A stretch of 64,000 nt of DNA from Bog-473 sp963737745 (GTDB taxonomy: Bacteria > Actinomycetota > Acidimicrobiia > Acidimicrobiales > RAAP-2): NCBI GenBank assembly GCA_963737745.1, contig CAVTTR010000007.1, forward strand, positions 434,001 to 498,000, read 5' to 3'. Under the pieces are notes generated by a model. The model was not told the DNA's origin. It saw nothing but the letters and a program-made list of their open reading frames with translations, and did not search any database. Positions 25,790 through 34,159 of the stretch are shown here, piece by piece; position 1 is the first letter of the stretch, and each line of letters starts with the position of its first letter. A program made the translations under genes and the position numbers.

Positions 25790-26671
25790 TCAGAAGTAGT
25801 ACCACTGGCCCAGTAACTGCCGCAGCGACTGCGGGATCGGCTTCACCGTGGCGGCGGGCGGTACCGGTGCCACGGCCGGCGCACCGTAGTGCGAGAAACG
25901 CATGGTGCCACTTACCCACGCCGTCGCGTCCTTGGACGGCGCCAGATCGACCTCGACCAGCCGTCCGTGGTGATCCACCCACACCGTGGACCGGATCGTC
26001 TGGTCAGCGAAGCGGGAGGCCGCGTTCGTCATGGTGGGAGAAAGCTCCGGCACCAGCTTGAGGAGCTGCGCCAGCGTCAGATCAACTGTTGACCCCGACG
26101 CCGGAACACCTTCGATCGTGCGCGACCCAAGGCGACGCGCCTTGCCATGATCGGTCAACTCGCCGAGCAGAAGCTTGGCGTAGCTCAACGCGACAGCCGA
26201 CTGCGTGAGGGCTGTCGTCACCATTCTTTGCAAGGAAGGGGAGGTCGGCAGAGACAGGGTGGACGCACCCTTGGCCAACGCCGTCCACGAAGAGGGGACC
26301 GACATGTACGCGTGCTGGTTCACCCATTCGGTGTGGAGGGTGATCGAACGCGCCGCGGGCTGCGCACTGCCTGATGTGGCGTCATCGTGAGAGCTCGAGG
26401 TGGGGAGTGCCGCGAGCGGGACGGTCACGGTGGCGACCAGGGTGTGGTGAACGAAATCCATCTGACCCTGCACGACCAAGGGTGCGCTGCGTTGGGCGGG
26501 AATGTGAGCTTGTAGGTCGACGGTGAACGAAACGCTGGTGGCCGTGGCCGTACTCACCTCATGGGCCGGCTTGGTCGCGCTGCGGATCGGGGCGGTGGCT
26601 GCGGCCGGGCTCCCGAGTGCCACGACGCCCCCGAGAGCGGCGAGTCCTATCAGACGAGTTGCGGCTCCCAT
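25790..26671 (-). CDS. Secreted protein, possibly LppX/LprAFG-like
   Basis: A 293-residue protein with a Sec signal peptide (MGAATRLIGLAALGGVVALG, probable cleavage after PAAATA) and no lipobox Cys. The body is rich in beta-strand-like segments. The motif STVWVDHHGRLVEVDL is reminiscent of LppX/LprAFG and LolA-like lipid-binding folds. No catalytic motif is seen. It lies between the Rieske gene and dnaE2 on the same strand with gaps of 77 and 62 nt. Function unknown. Confidence 0.65.
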   Translation of the reverse strand: MGAATRLIGLAALGGVVALGSPAAATAPIRSATKPAHEVSTATATSVSFTVDLQAHIPAQRSAPLVVQGQMDFVHHTLVATVTVPLAALPTSSSHDDATSGSAQPAARSITLHTEWVNQHAYMSVPSSWTALAKGASTLSLPTSPSLQRMVTTALTQSAVALSYAKLLLGELTDHGKARRLGSRTIEGVPASGSTVDLTLAQLLKLVPELSPTMTNAASRFADQTIRSTVWVDHHGRLVEVDLAPSKDATAWVSGTMRFSHYGAPAVAPVPPAATVKPIPQSLRQLLGQWYYF

Positions 26672-26733
26672 TTCCCCTGGTGCGTCAGGCTAGGCGAGGA
26701 CCTTGTCCCTGTCTGGTCACGGCAACGCTGCAC

Positions 26734-29700
26734 TCAACGGAAATCGCGGCTGGCGGGCACGGCCGTCCCCACCGCCAATGCCTCCACCCGCTCGGCCGTC
26801 AGGTTGACCGTCCCCTGCCCCAATTGGAGGCGACCTCGTATCAGGAGCACCGGTGCATGGCGGGCCACCAGCTTCCAACGCGCCCAGGCCCCGCGCGAAA
26901 AGACCACGTTCACGTGACCGGTCTCATCCTCGAGGTTGACGAACACCGCCCCGAGCGCCGTCTCGGGGTGCTGCCGGTGCGTCACCACGCCGGCCACCGA
27001 GACCCGGTCCCCGTCGCGAAGCCCCGGCAGGTCGCGGGACCTCACCACTCCCATGGCTTCGAGCCGCTCCCGGGCCAGGTGCATGGCCGTCTGTTCGGGC
27101 GCCAGCCCCAAGGCCCACAGATCGTCGCCCACCGAGTCGTAGAGAGTCGGTTCGGGCAGCGACGGGGCATCGGCGCCCACCACAATTCCGGGCAGGCGAT
27201 CCGGCGTCCCCTGTGCCGCCGCGCCGGCCGCCCACAGCAAACGGCGGCGGGAGGATGCCGTGGCGTGCTCCTCCGTATCGAGCGCACCGGCCGCCGCCAA
27301 CGTTTCCAGTTGGGACCGCGACACCCCGGCCCGGCGCACCAGGTCCTCGCCCCCGGCCCAGGGCCGCCCGGCCACGATCCGCTCGGCCACCGTCTCGCCC
27401 ACCCCGCGCACCGAAGCCAGTCCCAGTCGCAGCACCGGATCGCCCCCTACGCCATCCCCCAAGGCCTCGTTGGCTTCCAGCGAGGCCCCCACTTCAGAAC
27501 GGTTCACATGAGGCCGGCGCACGACCACCCCGTGGCGGCGGGCGTCGGCCACCAGGGACTGGGGGGACCAGAATCCCATGGGCTGGGAATTGAGGAGGCC
27601 TGCGGTGAACGCCGCCGGGTAGTGCAGCTTGAGCCAACTACTCGAATAGACAAGATGCGCGAACGACACCGAGTGCGACTCGGGAAAGCCAAAGTTGGCG
27701 AAGGCGGCCAGCGCGGCGAAGATCCGGTCGGCCACCTCACCCACCACTTCATGCTTGGCCATGCCGGCGTAGAGCCGGGCCCGCATCTTCTCCATACGGG
27801 CGGCCGATCGTTTGGCCGCCATGGCCTGGCGCAACTCGTCCGCTTCGGCCGGGCTGAACCCGGCGATGGCCACTGCCATCTCCATGAGCTGCTCTTGGAA
27901 CAGCGGGACGCCGAGCGTCCGTCGCAAAATGGGCTCGAGCAACGGATGCAGGTAGGTGACCTCCTCCTCCTTCCGCCGCCGGCGGATGTAGGGGTTGACG
28001 GCGTGGCCTTGAATGGGCCCGGGCCGGATCAGGGCCACCTCGATCGCCAGGTCGTAGAAGCAACGCGGCTCGACCCGGGGCAGGGTCCCCATCTGAGCCC
28101 GGCTCTCGACCTGGAAAACGCCGACCGTGTCGGCCCGGCACAAGAGGTCATAGACGGCTGGTTCCTGGGGCAGCTGGGCCAGATTTATGGCCACCCCATG
28201 GAATTGCCCGACGAGATCGACCATGCGGTGCAGCGCCTCGAGCATGCCCAGCCCGAGCAGATCGAACTTCACCAGGCCGATGGCGGCACAGTCGTCCTTG
28301 TCCCACTGCAGCACGCTGCGCCCGGGCATGCGCCCCCACTCCACGGGGCAGACCTCGATCACCGGCCGGTCGCACAGCACCATGCCGGCCGAGTGAATGC
28401 CGAGATGGCGCGGCCGGTCCAGCACCTCGGCCGCCAGCTCGGCCACCAGCGGAGGGATTCCTTCACCCCCACCGTCGACAGCCGCCCCGACCGCCTCTGC
28501 CGCGGCCGCACCGCGGTTGACCCGGTCGATCCCCGCCGCCCAGCCGTCCACCTGTTCGGGTGTGAACCCGAAGGCCTTCCCCACGTCGCGCACGGCCGAG
28601 CGGGGTCGGTAGGTGATGACGTTGGCCACCTGCGCCGCGTGACGGCGGCCGTAGCGTTCGTAGACGTACTGGATGACCTCCTCGCGCCGGCTCGATTCAA
28701 TGTCGACATCGATGTCCGGCGGCCCATCCCGGGCGGGGGACAAGAAGCGCTCGAAAAGGAGGCCCAGATCGACCGCGTCGACGTTGGTCACCCCGAGGGC
28801 GTAACAGACGGCCGAGTTGGCGGCCGAGCCCCGGCCCTGGCAGTAAATGTTGAGCTGACGGCAGACCCGGGCGATGTCCCAGACGACCAGGAAGTAACCG
28901 GCGAACCCCAACCCGCCGATGACCTCGAGCTCGTGCTCGAGCTGGGCCCAGGCCCCGCGCACCCGTTCGTCGTGGGGCGGGCCGTAGCGCTCGAGCGCTC
29001 CTTCGATCACCAGCTGGCGTAGGTAGCCCTGCTCGTCCATCCCCTCGGGCACGGGAAAGTCGGGCAACCGGGGGGCCACGAGACGCAAGTCAAAAGCACA
29101 GGCCAGGCCCAACTCCCCCGCCCGCTCGACCACCCCCGGCCAGCGGGCGAAGCGCCGGAGCTGCTCCCCGGGCCCCCGCAGGCAGGCCGCGGGGGCCGAG
29201 GGGAGCCAGCCCTCCAGCTCGGCCAGCGGCCGCCGAGCCCGGATGGCGGCCAGGGTGGTGGCCAGGCGGAACCCGGCGGGCGTGGCGTAATGCACATTGT
29301 TGGTCGCCACCGCATCGACCCCCCACTCGACGGCCAGCAGGGCCAGGGCGTCGTTGCGGGCCGTGTCGAGCGGGTCCCCGTGATCCCACAATTCGACGGC
29401 CACATTGGAGCGTCCGAACGCCTCCACCAAGCGACCCACTTCCCGGGAGGCCGCCCGGGGGCCCGCCTCCATCAGCGCAGCGGACACCGCCCCTTTCCGG
29501 CATCCGGTGAGCACCAGCCAGTGGTCGTGCGCCGCTTCGGCCAGGGCCTCCAGGGTGAAGATGGGTCGTCCTTTCTCCCCGCCCTCGAGGTGGGCCTCGG
29601 CCAGGACGGTCGACAGCCGGGCGTAGCCCTCGGGATCGCGGGCCAACACAATGAGATGGCTCCCGCTCGGATCGGGCTCACCGGTACGGGGGCCGGCCGG

Positions 29701-29937
29701 GGCCAGGGTCACTTCGGTCCCAAAGATCGTCGGCAGCCCGCAGACGCGGGCCGCCTCGGCGAAGCGAACCACCCCGTAGAACCCGTGATGGTCGGTCAAG
29801 GCCAGTGCCGCCAGGCCCAGCCGATGGGCTTCGGCCACCAATTCCTCGGGGTCGCTGCTGCCGTCCAGAAAGCTGAAGCCCGAGTGGGCATGCAGCTCGG
29901 CGTAGACCGGCCGTTCTGCCAGGTGCCGTTCAGTCAT
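26734..29937 (-). CDS. dnaE2: Error-prone DNA polymerase III alpha subunit DnaE2 (ImuC)
   Basis: C-family polymerase of 1067 residues that performs mutagenic translesion synthesis with ImuA' and ImuB. The PHP domain is N-terminal (ELHAHSGFSFLDGSSDP, LTDHHGFYG). The catalytic Asp pair is in PPDIDVDIES (about residue 412) and the third Asp in VKFDLLGLGM (about 557). A helix-hairpin-helix region and a C-terminal OB fold (VSVAGVVTHRQHPETALGAVF) follow. The start overlaps the imuB stop by 8 nt. The chain is intact with no frameshift, and expression should follow the LexA-controlled imuA' promoter. Confidence 0.96.
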   Translation of the reverse strand: MTERHLAERPVYAELHAHSGFSFLDGSSDPEELVAEAHRLGLAALALTDHHGFYGVVRFAEAARVCGLPTIFGTEVTLAPAGPRTGEPDPSGSHLIVLARDPEGYARLSTVLAEAHLEGGEKGRPIFTLEALAEAAHDHWLVLTGCRKGAVSAALMEAGPRAASREVGRLVEAFGRSNVAVELWDHGDPLDTARNDALALLAVEWGVDAVATNNVHYATPAGFRLATTLAAIRARRPLAELEGWLPSAPAACLRGPGEQLRRFARWPGVVERAGELGLACAFDLRLVAPRLPDFPVPEGMDEQGYLRQLVIEGALERYGPPHDERVRGAWAQLEHELEVIGGLGFAGYFLVVWDIARVCRQLNIYCQGRGSAANSAVCYALGVTNVDAVDLGLLFERFLSPARDGPPDIDVDIESSRREEVIQYVYERYGRRHAAQVANVITYRPRSAVRDVGKAFGFTPEQVDGWAAGIDRVNRGAAAAEAVGAAVDGGGEGIPPLVAELAAEVLDRPRHLGIHSAGMVLCDRPVIEVCPVEWGRMPGRSVLQWDKDDCAAIGLVKFDLLGLGMLEALHRMVDLVGQFHGVAINLAQLPQEPAVYDLLCRADTVGVFQVESRAQMGTLPRVEPRCFYDLAIEVALIRPGPIQGHAVNPYIRRRRKEEEVTYLHPLLEPILRRTLGVPLFQEQLMEMAVAIAGFSPAEADELRQAMAAKRSAARMEKMRARLYAGMAKHEVVGEVADRIFAALAAFANFGFPESHSVSFAHLVYSSSWLKLHYPAAFTAGLLNSQPMGFWSPQSLVADARRHGVVVRRPHVNRSEVGASLEANEALGDGVGGDPVLRLGLASVRGVGETVAERIVAGRPWAGGEDLVRRAGVSRSQLETLAAAGALDTEEHATASSRRRLLWAAGAAAQGTPDRLPGIVVGADAPSLPEPTLYDSVGDDLWALGLAPEQTAMHLARERLEAMGVVRSRDLPGLRDGDRVSVAGVVTHRQHPETALGAVFVNLEDETGHVNVVFSRGAWARWKLVARHAPVLLIRGRLQLGQGTVNLTAERVEALAVGTAVPASRDFR

Positions 29938-31024
29938 AGAGCGCCTCGACCCACCACTGCGCCCGCTCGGTGCAGAGCAGACGAGCCACTCCGTCGCCCG
30001 TCACCGCCTGCACCCAAGCCCGCCGGCGGCGCACAGTCCACCAGCGCTCGGTCACCGGCCAGGGGCCGGCCCACGCCGTGATGCGCTCCCACGGACCTCC
30101 TTCGACCGAGAGCCGGGCGGGTTCACCGTTGAGCAATCCCCGCCCGCTTACCCCTACTGCGCCGCCCGCGTCGTCGACCACCTCGGCGCGCCGAGGCACT
30201 TGGAGCACCTGGGTAGGGGAAGGAGGCGGCAACCGCCCCGGCCAGGGCGCACCGCTCATGCGAGCGGACCCAGCCTCCGGGCTCCCCCACGGCACCAGTG
30301 CCGCTTGCTCCGCCGGGTCGCGGCCCCCTTGGACCCTCCCCAGCAAGACGGCCTCGACGCCAAGCCGTTCCTGAACCCGGGCAAAAGAAAGGGCGGCACG
30401 GGCATCGGCGGCGGAGGCTCCGCCGAAGAAACCCGGTTGGTAGGGAGGTGGCTCCGTCCCTAGGGCCGGATCCTCACCTCGGGCCACCCGCAACCGGCGC
30501 TCGATGGATCGATCTCGGATTCCTGCCAATTCGCCTGTTTCGGCCCGGGCCACCTTGTGGCACGCCGCCGCGTCGGCCCCGAAACGGTCCGACACATGCG
30601 GGGCAGGCAAGGTGGCGAACTGTCCCAACGTGGTGACGCCGAGCCGTTGCAACGTGACCGCCAGTTCGGGGCGGCCCAAGGTGGCCACCGACCAAGGCGC
30701 CAGGAACTCCACCGTCTCCCCCGCCGGGACGATCAGCTGGGAACGGGCGGCCAGAACGGCGGCGAAGAGTCCATCGGCCACTCCGACATGGGCATTCTCT
30801 CCCACGGCCTCGACCAGGCCGGACACAACCATCTCCTCTCCGCCGAAAAAGCGGGCCGGCCCTCGTGCCGGCAGGGCACAGACCCCGAGCCGGATGGGAT
30901 GCGTCCAGGGACACAATTCTCCGGCGCTGTCGACCACGTGCACGAAGCGCCGTGCTTCCTCCCCGCGGGCTCCCTCCTGTTGAAGTTCGGGGCACCAGAT
31001 GACGACCAACCGTTCCATGTCCAT
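29930..31024 (-). CDS. imuB: ImuB-like Y-family polymerase homolog, strongly shortened
   Basis: Accessory scaffold of the mutasome, related to Y-family polymerases but catalytically inactive in known cases. It has 364 residues against roughly 525 in the M. tuberculosis protein. Recognisable blocks are VVIWCPELQQ (residues 7-16), GVCALPARGPARFFGGEE (47-64), GVADGLFAAVLAAR, TTLGQFATLPAPHVSDRFG and the C-terminal AWAGPWPVTERWW. Two segments appear to be missing: about 80 residues of N-terminal palm/fingers after WCP, and most of the little finger before QPGFFGG (196-202). QPGFFGG occupies the place of the known beta-clamp motif QLPLWG. It starts 7 nt after imuA' and overlaps dnaE2. Confidence 0.88.
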   Translation of the reverse strand: MDMERLVVIWCPELQQEGARGEEARRFVHVVDSAGELCPWTHPIRLGVCALPARGPARFFGGEEMVVSGLVEAVGENAHVGVADGLFAAVLAARSQLIVPAGETVEFLAPWSVATLGRPELAVTLQRLGVTTLGQFATLPAPHVSDRFGADAAACHKVARAETGELAGIRDRSIERRLRVARGEDPALGTEPPPYQPGFFGGASAADARAALSFARVQERLGVEAVLLGRVQGGRDPAEQAALVPWGSPEAGSARMSGAPWPGRLPPPSPTQVLQVPRRAEVVDDAGGAVGVSGRGLLNGEPARLSVEGGPWERITAWAGPWPVTERWWTVRRRRAWVQAVTGDGVARLLCTERAQWWVEALYD

Positions 31025-31030
31025 GGCACC

Positions 31031-31783
31031 TCAGGCCGCCTCAGGCCCATCACCGGGATCTATCCCCGGCCCGTTTTCTCTTTGTGTCGCTTCCTGTGCC
31101 GCCGCCACCACTCCCGAACCGGCGGGCAGCCAGAGCGAACACTCGATGGCGCGGCCGGCCGAGCGCCGACCGCTCACTCGCACTTCGGCGCGACGCCCCT
31201 GCAGATGTCCGTACCCGCGGCCAACCCCTTCCCACTCGATCGCTCCCACCGACAGGGCCAGGTCCCCTCCTTCGGGCCACTCGTTGAGGTGATCCACCAA
31301 CACCACCAATGCCGTCTGTCGCTCACGGGCCCGGGCGCTCAAATGGCGGGCCGCGGTCTGACGGGCCCGACCGGGCGGCCGCACCAGGACGACGTCAACG
31401 CCGGGTAACAAGTCCCCGGCCGCTTCGGCCCATCCACGGCCCGGGTGCGGCACGAAGACCACCCGGCGCAGGTCGATGCCGAGTTCGGCCGCTGCGACTA
31501 CCCCCGGGTCGCGCAGGCCGACCGCCGCACACCAGCTCCCTGCCTGTGAGGCCGCGGCGAGGAGGGCCAACGCCAACGTGGTCGCCCCGTGGCCCGGCAA
31601 CCCGGCCACCGTGGTCGTCGTCCCCCGCCGTAATGCCCCGTCAGGGAAGAGGGGAACCAGAGGACCCGGTACCGGCAAGAGCCGGCCGGCCACCGGGGTA
31701 GTGGGGCGTACCCGATCAGCCAGGCCGACGGGGAGCTCCCGGGAACGGGGAGAAGGACGGTTCTGAGGACCAAAAGCGAACAT
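31031..31783 (-). CDS. imuA': ImuA'-like RecA-related mutasome protein
   Basis: A 250-residue RecA-fold remnant that in mycobacteria links to ImuB and is needed for DnaE2-dependent mutagenesis. The body reads TTTTVAGLPGHGATTLALALL, AAVGLRDPGVVAAAELGID and RRVVFVPHPGRG. The P-loop is degenerate (no Lys in GHGATT), as in other actinobacterial ImuA'. The start is ATG 31783, which lies inside a perfect LexA box. A longer frame from ATG 31822 would place the operator within the coding region. It is the first gene of the imuA'-imuB-dnaE2 operon. Confidence 0.85.
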   Translation of the reverse strand: MFAFGPQNRPSPRSRELPVGLADRVRPTTPVAGRLLPVPGPLVPLFPDGALRRGTTTTVAGLPGHGATTLALALLAAASQAGSWCAAVGLRDPGVVAAAELGIDLRRVVFVPHPGRGWAEAAGDLLPGVDVVLVRPPGRARQTAARHLSARARERQTALVVLVDHLNEWPEGGDLALSVGAIEWEGVGRGYGHLQGRRAEVRVSGRRSAGRAIECSLWLPAGSGVVAAAQEATQRENGPGIDPGDGPEAA

Positions 31784-31790
31784 ATGTTCG
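31777..31790. promoter_or_regulatory. LexA (SOS) box over the imuA' start codon
   Basis: CGAACATATGTTCG is a perfect 14-bp palindrome matching the Gram-positive/actinobacterial LexA operator CGAAC-N4-GTTCG. The imuA' ATG (31783-31781) is part of it. On the minus strand a TAGAGT hexamer (31797-31792) ends 8 bases before the ATG, the spacing of a TANNNT -10 for a leaderless transcript. LexA bound here would cover the transcription start. The divergent SRAP gene begins 102 nt away and may be co-controlled. Confidence 0.88.
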
Positions 31791-31830
31791 TACTCTACAG
31801 AGAACCGGCCCGGGCCGCCCATAGAAGAAA

Positions 31831-31852
31831 ATACCCAGTTCAGCGTGGGTAT
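31831..31852. promoter_or_regulatory. Inverted repeat upstream of the SRAP gene
   Basis: ATACCCA and TGGGTAT are exact 7-bp arms separated by 8 bases, followed at once by GTTCG, a LexA half-site-like pentamer. It is 40 nt upstream of the SRAP start. It could be an operator or a leader hairpin. Confidence 0.4.
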
Positions 31853-31891
31853 GTTCGCAGACCGGCCGCGCTACGTCACAATGCAGTCCTC

Positions 31892-32599
31892 ATGTGTGGT
31901 CGTTTCGCCCTCATCACGCCGCCGGCTCGGCTGGCCCGGTATTTCGAGGCCACCCTGGGGGACGGCGTGGACTCTGCGCCGGATCCCAGCTGGAACGTCG
32001 CCCCCACCGACCAGGTACTCGGGGTGGTGGCCCGGCGCGCCCCCGAAGGGTCTGAGCTCACCCGGACGCTCAGACCATACCGTTGGGGACTCATCCCCTC
32101 GTGGGCCAAGGACCCCACGGCGGGAAGCCGCCTTTTCAATGCCCGCGGTGAGACCGTGGCGACCCGAGCCTCCTTCCGTTCCGCCTTTCAGAGCCACCGC
32201 ATCATCGTCCCGGCCGACGGCTTCTATGAGTGGCACAAGCCGAACAGCGGCAGCAAGCAACCGCACTACTTCACCCGGGCCGACGGCGCGCCACTGGCCC
32301 TGGCCGGGATTTCGGAATGGTGGCGCGAGAGGAACGGCCCCGCCGACGCAGCACCCATCTACTCCTGCAGCATCATCACGACCACGGCCAGCCAGGACAT
32401 GGACGGCATCCATGACCGCATGCCGGTGGTCCTCGATCCCGCCACATTCGACATGTGGCTCGATCCCGACAATGAAGACCTCAGCGAGCTGACCGCGTTG
32501 GTCCATGCCGCATCTGCGGGCACGATCGTGCACCACCCCGTCAGCCCACGGGTAGGCAACGTGCGCAACAACGACGCCGATCTGGTAGCGGCCATCTGA
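31892..32599 (+). CDS. SRAP-domain protein (HMCES/YedK, SOS response-associated)
   Basis: A 235-residue protein that should crosslink to abasic sites in single-stranded DNA through Cys2 and shield them. MCGRF at the N-terminus exposes the catalytic Cys after Met removal. WNVAPTDQVLGV, RWGLIPSWAKDP, FNARGETV (active-site Asn/Arg/Glu), GFYEWHK (catalytic Glu) and IHDRMPVVL (catalytic His) are all present and in order. It is divergent from the LexA-controlled mutasome operon, a setting in accord with the family name. Confidence 0.94.
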   Translation: MCGRFALITPPARLARYFEATLGDGVDSAPDPSWNVAPTDQVLGVVARRAPEGSELTRTLRPYRWGLIPSWAKDPTAGSRLFNARGETVATRASFRSAFQSHRIIVPADGFYEWHKPNSGSKQPHYFTRADGAPLALAGISEWWRERNGPADAAPIYSCSIITTTASQDMDGIHDRMPVVLDPATFDMWLDPDNEDLSELTALVHAASAGTIVHHPVSPRVGNVRNNDADLVAAI

Positions 32600-32626
32600 C
32601 GCCATGGCCGCCCCTCTCACGCCTTC

Positions 32627-32881
32627 GTGAAACTCAAGCTGGATTTGCATGACATCTACAACCGCGGCGGCGACATCGATCGCGCCCTTCGGGGCGTCAT
32701 TGACGAAGCGGTAGAGAAAAAGGTCCGCCTGGTGGAGATCATTCCTGGCAAGGGAAGTGGTCAGTTGAAAAAGCGGGTCCTGCGCTTCCTCGACCAAAAG
32801 GAGATCAAGGCGCTCTACGACCGCGTCGAGAAGGACTCACACAACTTCGGGCGGGTGTTCGTTCATTTCCGCCCGAAATAA
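32627..32881 (+). CDS. Small Smr-domain-like protein
   Basis: An 84-residue protein with the small MutS-related pattern: LKLDLHDIYNRGGDIDRALRG, then VRLVEIIPGKGSGQLKKRVLRFL and a C-terminal FGRVFVHFRP strand. The usual HGKG of Smr nucleases reads PGKG, and the LDLH motif is kept. Smr domains act as DNA or RNA nucleases or nucleic-acid binding modules. It starts at GTG 32627, 27 nt after the SRAP gene, so it may belong to the same DNA-damage unit. Confidence 0.75.
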   Translation: MKLKLDLHDIYNRGGDIDRALRGVIDEAVEKKVRLVEIIPGKGSGQLKKRVLRFLDQKEIKALYDRVEKDSHNFGRVFVHFRPK

Positions 32882-32892
32882 ATCTGGATCAA

Positions 32893-33156
32893 CTACGCGT
32901 AGGCATACACCTCGCGAATCTCGAGATTCAGCAGGGCCACACCGGGCAACGGAGGAAGTGGGTAGGCGGCGGCCTCTTCGGCATGTTGCTTCGAATCGAA
33001 GACCAACACGGAGAGTCCGTGCCCATGGATCGGCTCCAGCCAATAGGCGTTGACAAATCCCGGAGCCTTCTTCACCAGGGACACACGCTTGTCCGCCAGC
33101 GCGGCGCGCGCCAGCTCGGCGTTCTCGATGCTGACGGTCGAAACGACGGCATACAT
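32893..33156 (-). CDS. Small dimeric alpha/beta-barrel-like protein
   Basis: An 87-residue protein with the beta-alpha-beta pattern of EthD/ABM/YCII-type ferredoxin-like dimers (MYAVVSTVSI, a helix, PGFVNAYWLEPI, GLSVLVFDSKQHAEEAAAY). A very strong GGGAGGTG site precedes ATG 33156. No catalytic residues can be assigned. It is divergent from the dehalogenase-like hydrolase and convergent with the Smr gene. Confidence 0.7.
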   Translation of the reverse strand: MYAVVSTVSIENAELARAALADKRVSLVKKAPGFVNAYWLEPIHGHGLSVLVFDSKQHAEEAAAYPLPPLPGVALLNLEIREVYAYA

Positions 33157-33230
33157 GCGACACCTCCCTCATCCTCCGGCTGATCGTACGACCATGCGTA
33201 CACGGGCGGGCGAAGGGGAACACAGTCATT

Positions 33231-34121
33231 GTGTTCAACGATTTTGATCTGACGTTCGTCGATATCGGCGAAGTAACCCTCCGAGTTCGCAGCGGCGGGG
33301 AGGGCCCTCCCGTACTCCTGGTGCACGGGCATCCACGCACGCATGCGACGTGGTACGCCGTGGCGCCCCGTCTGGTGGCTGCGGGCTATCGCGTGATCTG
33401 CCCCGACTTGCGCGGCTACGGCCAGTCCAGCACTCCCCCCGATCGACCCGATCACGCCCAAGCGAGTAAGCGGGCGATGGCCCGGGATCTGGTCACTCTC
33501 ATGGAGAGGCTCGGCCACAACCGGTTTCATGCGGTCGGTCACGATCGCGGCGGCTACGTCGTGCAGCGACTGGCACTCGATCACCCCGCTGTGATCGATC
33601 GCGTCGTCATTCTCGGAGACGTACCGATCGGTGAGGCACTGGCTCGTTGTGACGCACGCTTTGCCACCGCTTGGTTCCATTGGTTTTTCATGGGCCAACC
33701 CGCCCCGTTGGCCGAGCGATTGATTGAGGCCGACACCGAGGCGTGGTACAAGCTCGACCCTGTCGCCATGGGTCAAGAGAACTACGAAGACGCGGCACTG
33801 GCCGTCGCCAATCCGCTCGTCCAACACGCCATGTGCGAGGACTATCGCGCCGGCCTCGGCGTGGACAGGGCGAACGACGATGCTGATCGGCGAGCCGGGC
33901 GGAGGATCGTGGCTCCGCTCCTCGTGCTGTGGGGAACCAAGGATGACCTCGCTCCGCTCTACGACGATGACGTGCTCGGCGTCTGGGAGCCTTGGACGAC
34001 GTCCCTCGTGGGCCGCACCCTCGCCGCCGGACATCACATGACCGAAGAAGTACCCGATGAACTGGCCGATGTTCTCATCGAATTCCTCGGAGCGCGCGTC
34101 GCTGACGCGCCCCATTCATGA
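33231..34121 (+). CDS. Alpha/beta hydrolase of the fluoroacetate dehalogenase family
   Basis: A 296-residue hydrolase closely following haloacetate/fluoroacetate dehalogenases. VHGHPRTHATWYAVAP, CPDLRGYGQSSTPP, nucleophile Asp105 in VGHDRGGYV, second Asp in LGDVPIGEAL and His in AAGHHMTEE form the triad. The halide-pocket His-Trp in WFHWFFMGQPAP is kept, as is CEDYRAG. Of the two Arg that bind the substrate carboxylate in the R. palustris enzyme, the first (Arg106) is present, but the second position is Tyr109. The true substrate may therefore differ. GTG at 33231 is used. Confidence 0.85.
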   Translation: MFNDFDLTFVDIGEVTLRVRSGGEGPPVLLVHGHPRTHATWYAVAPRLVAAGYRVICPDLRGYGQSSTPPDRPDHAQASKRAMARDLVTLMERLGHNRFHAVGHDRGGYVVQRLALDHPAVIDRVVILGDVPIGEALARCDARFATAWFHWFFMGQPAPLAERLIEADTEAWYKLDPVAMGQENYEDAALAVANPLVQHAMCEDYRAGLGVDRANDDADRRAGRRIVAPLLVLWGTKDDLAPLYDDDVLGVWEPWTTSLVGRTLAAGHHMTEEVPDELADVLIEFLGARVADAPHS

Positions 34122-34159
34122 CGACGGCGTCGACCTGATGTTGCACGATCCGTTGTGGT

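Noticed and set aside
26617..29022. Very long open frame on the plus strand opposite dnaE2 (about 800 codons)
   Set aside because: It is the GC-rich antisense shadow of dnaE2. The composition is His/Gln/Arg/Gly-rich with no family-like motif, and dnaE2 on the other strand is unmistakable.
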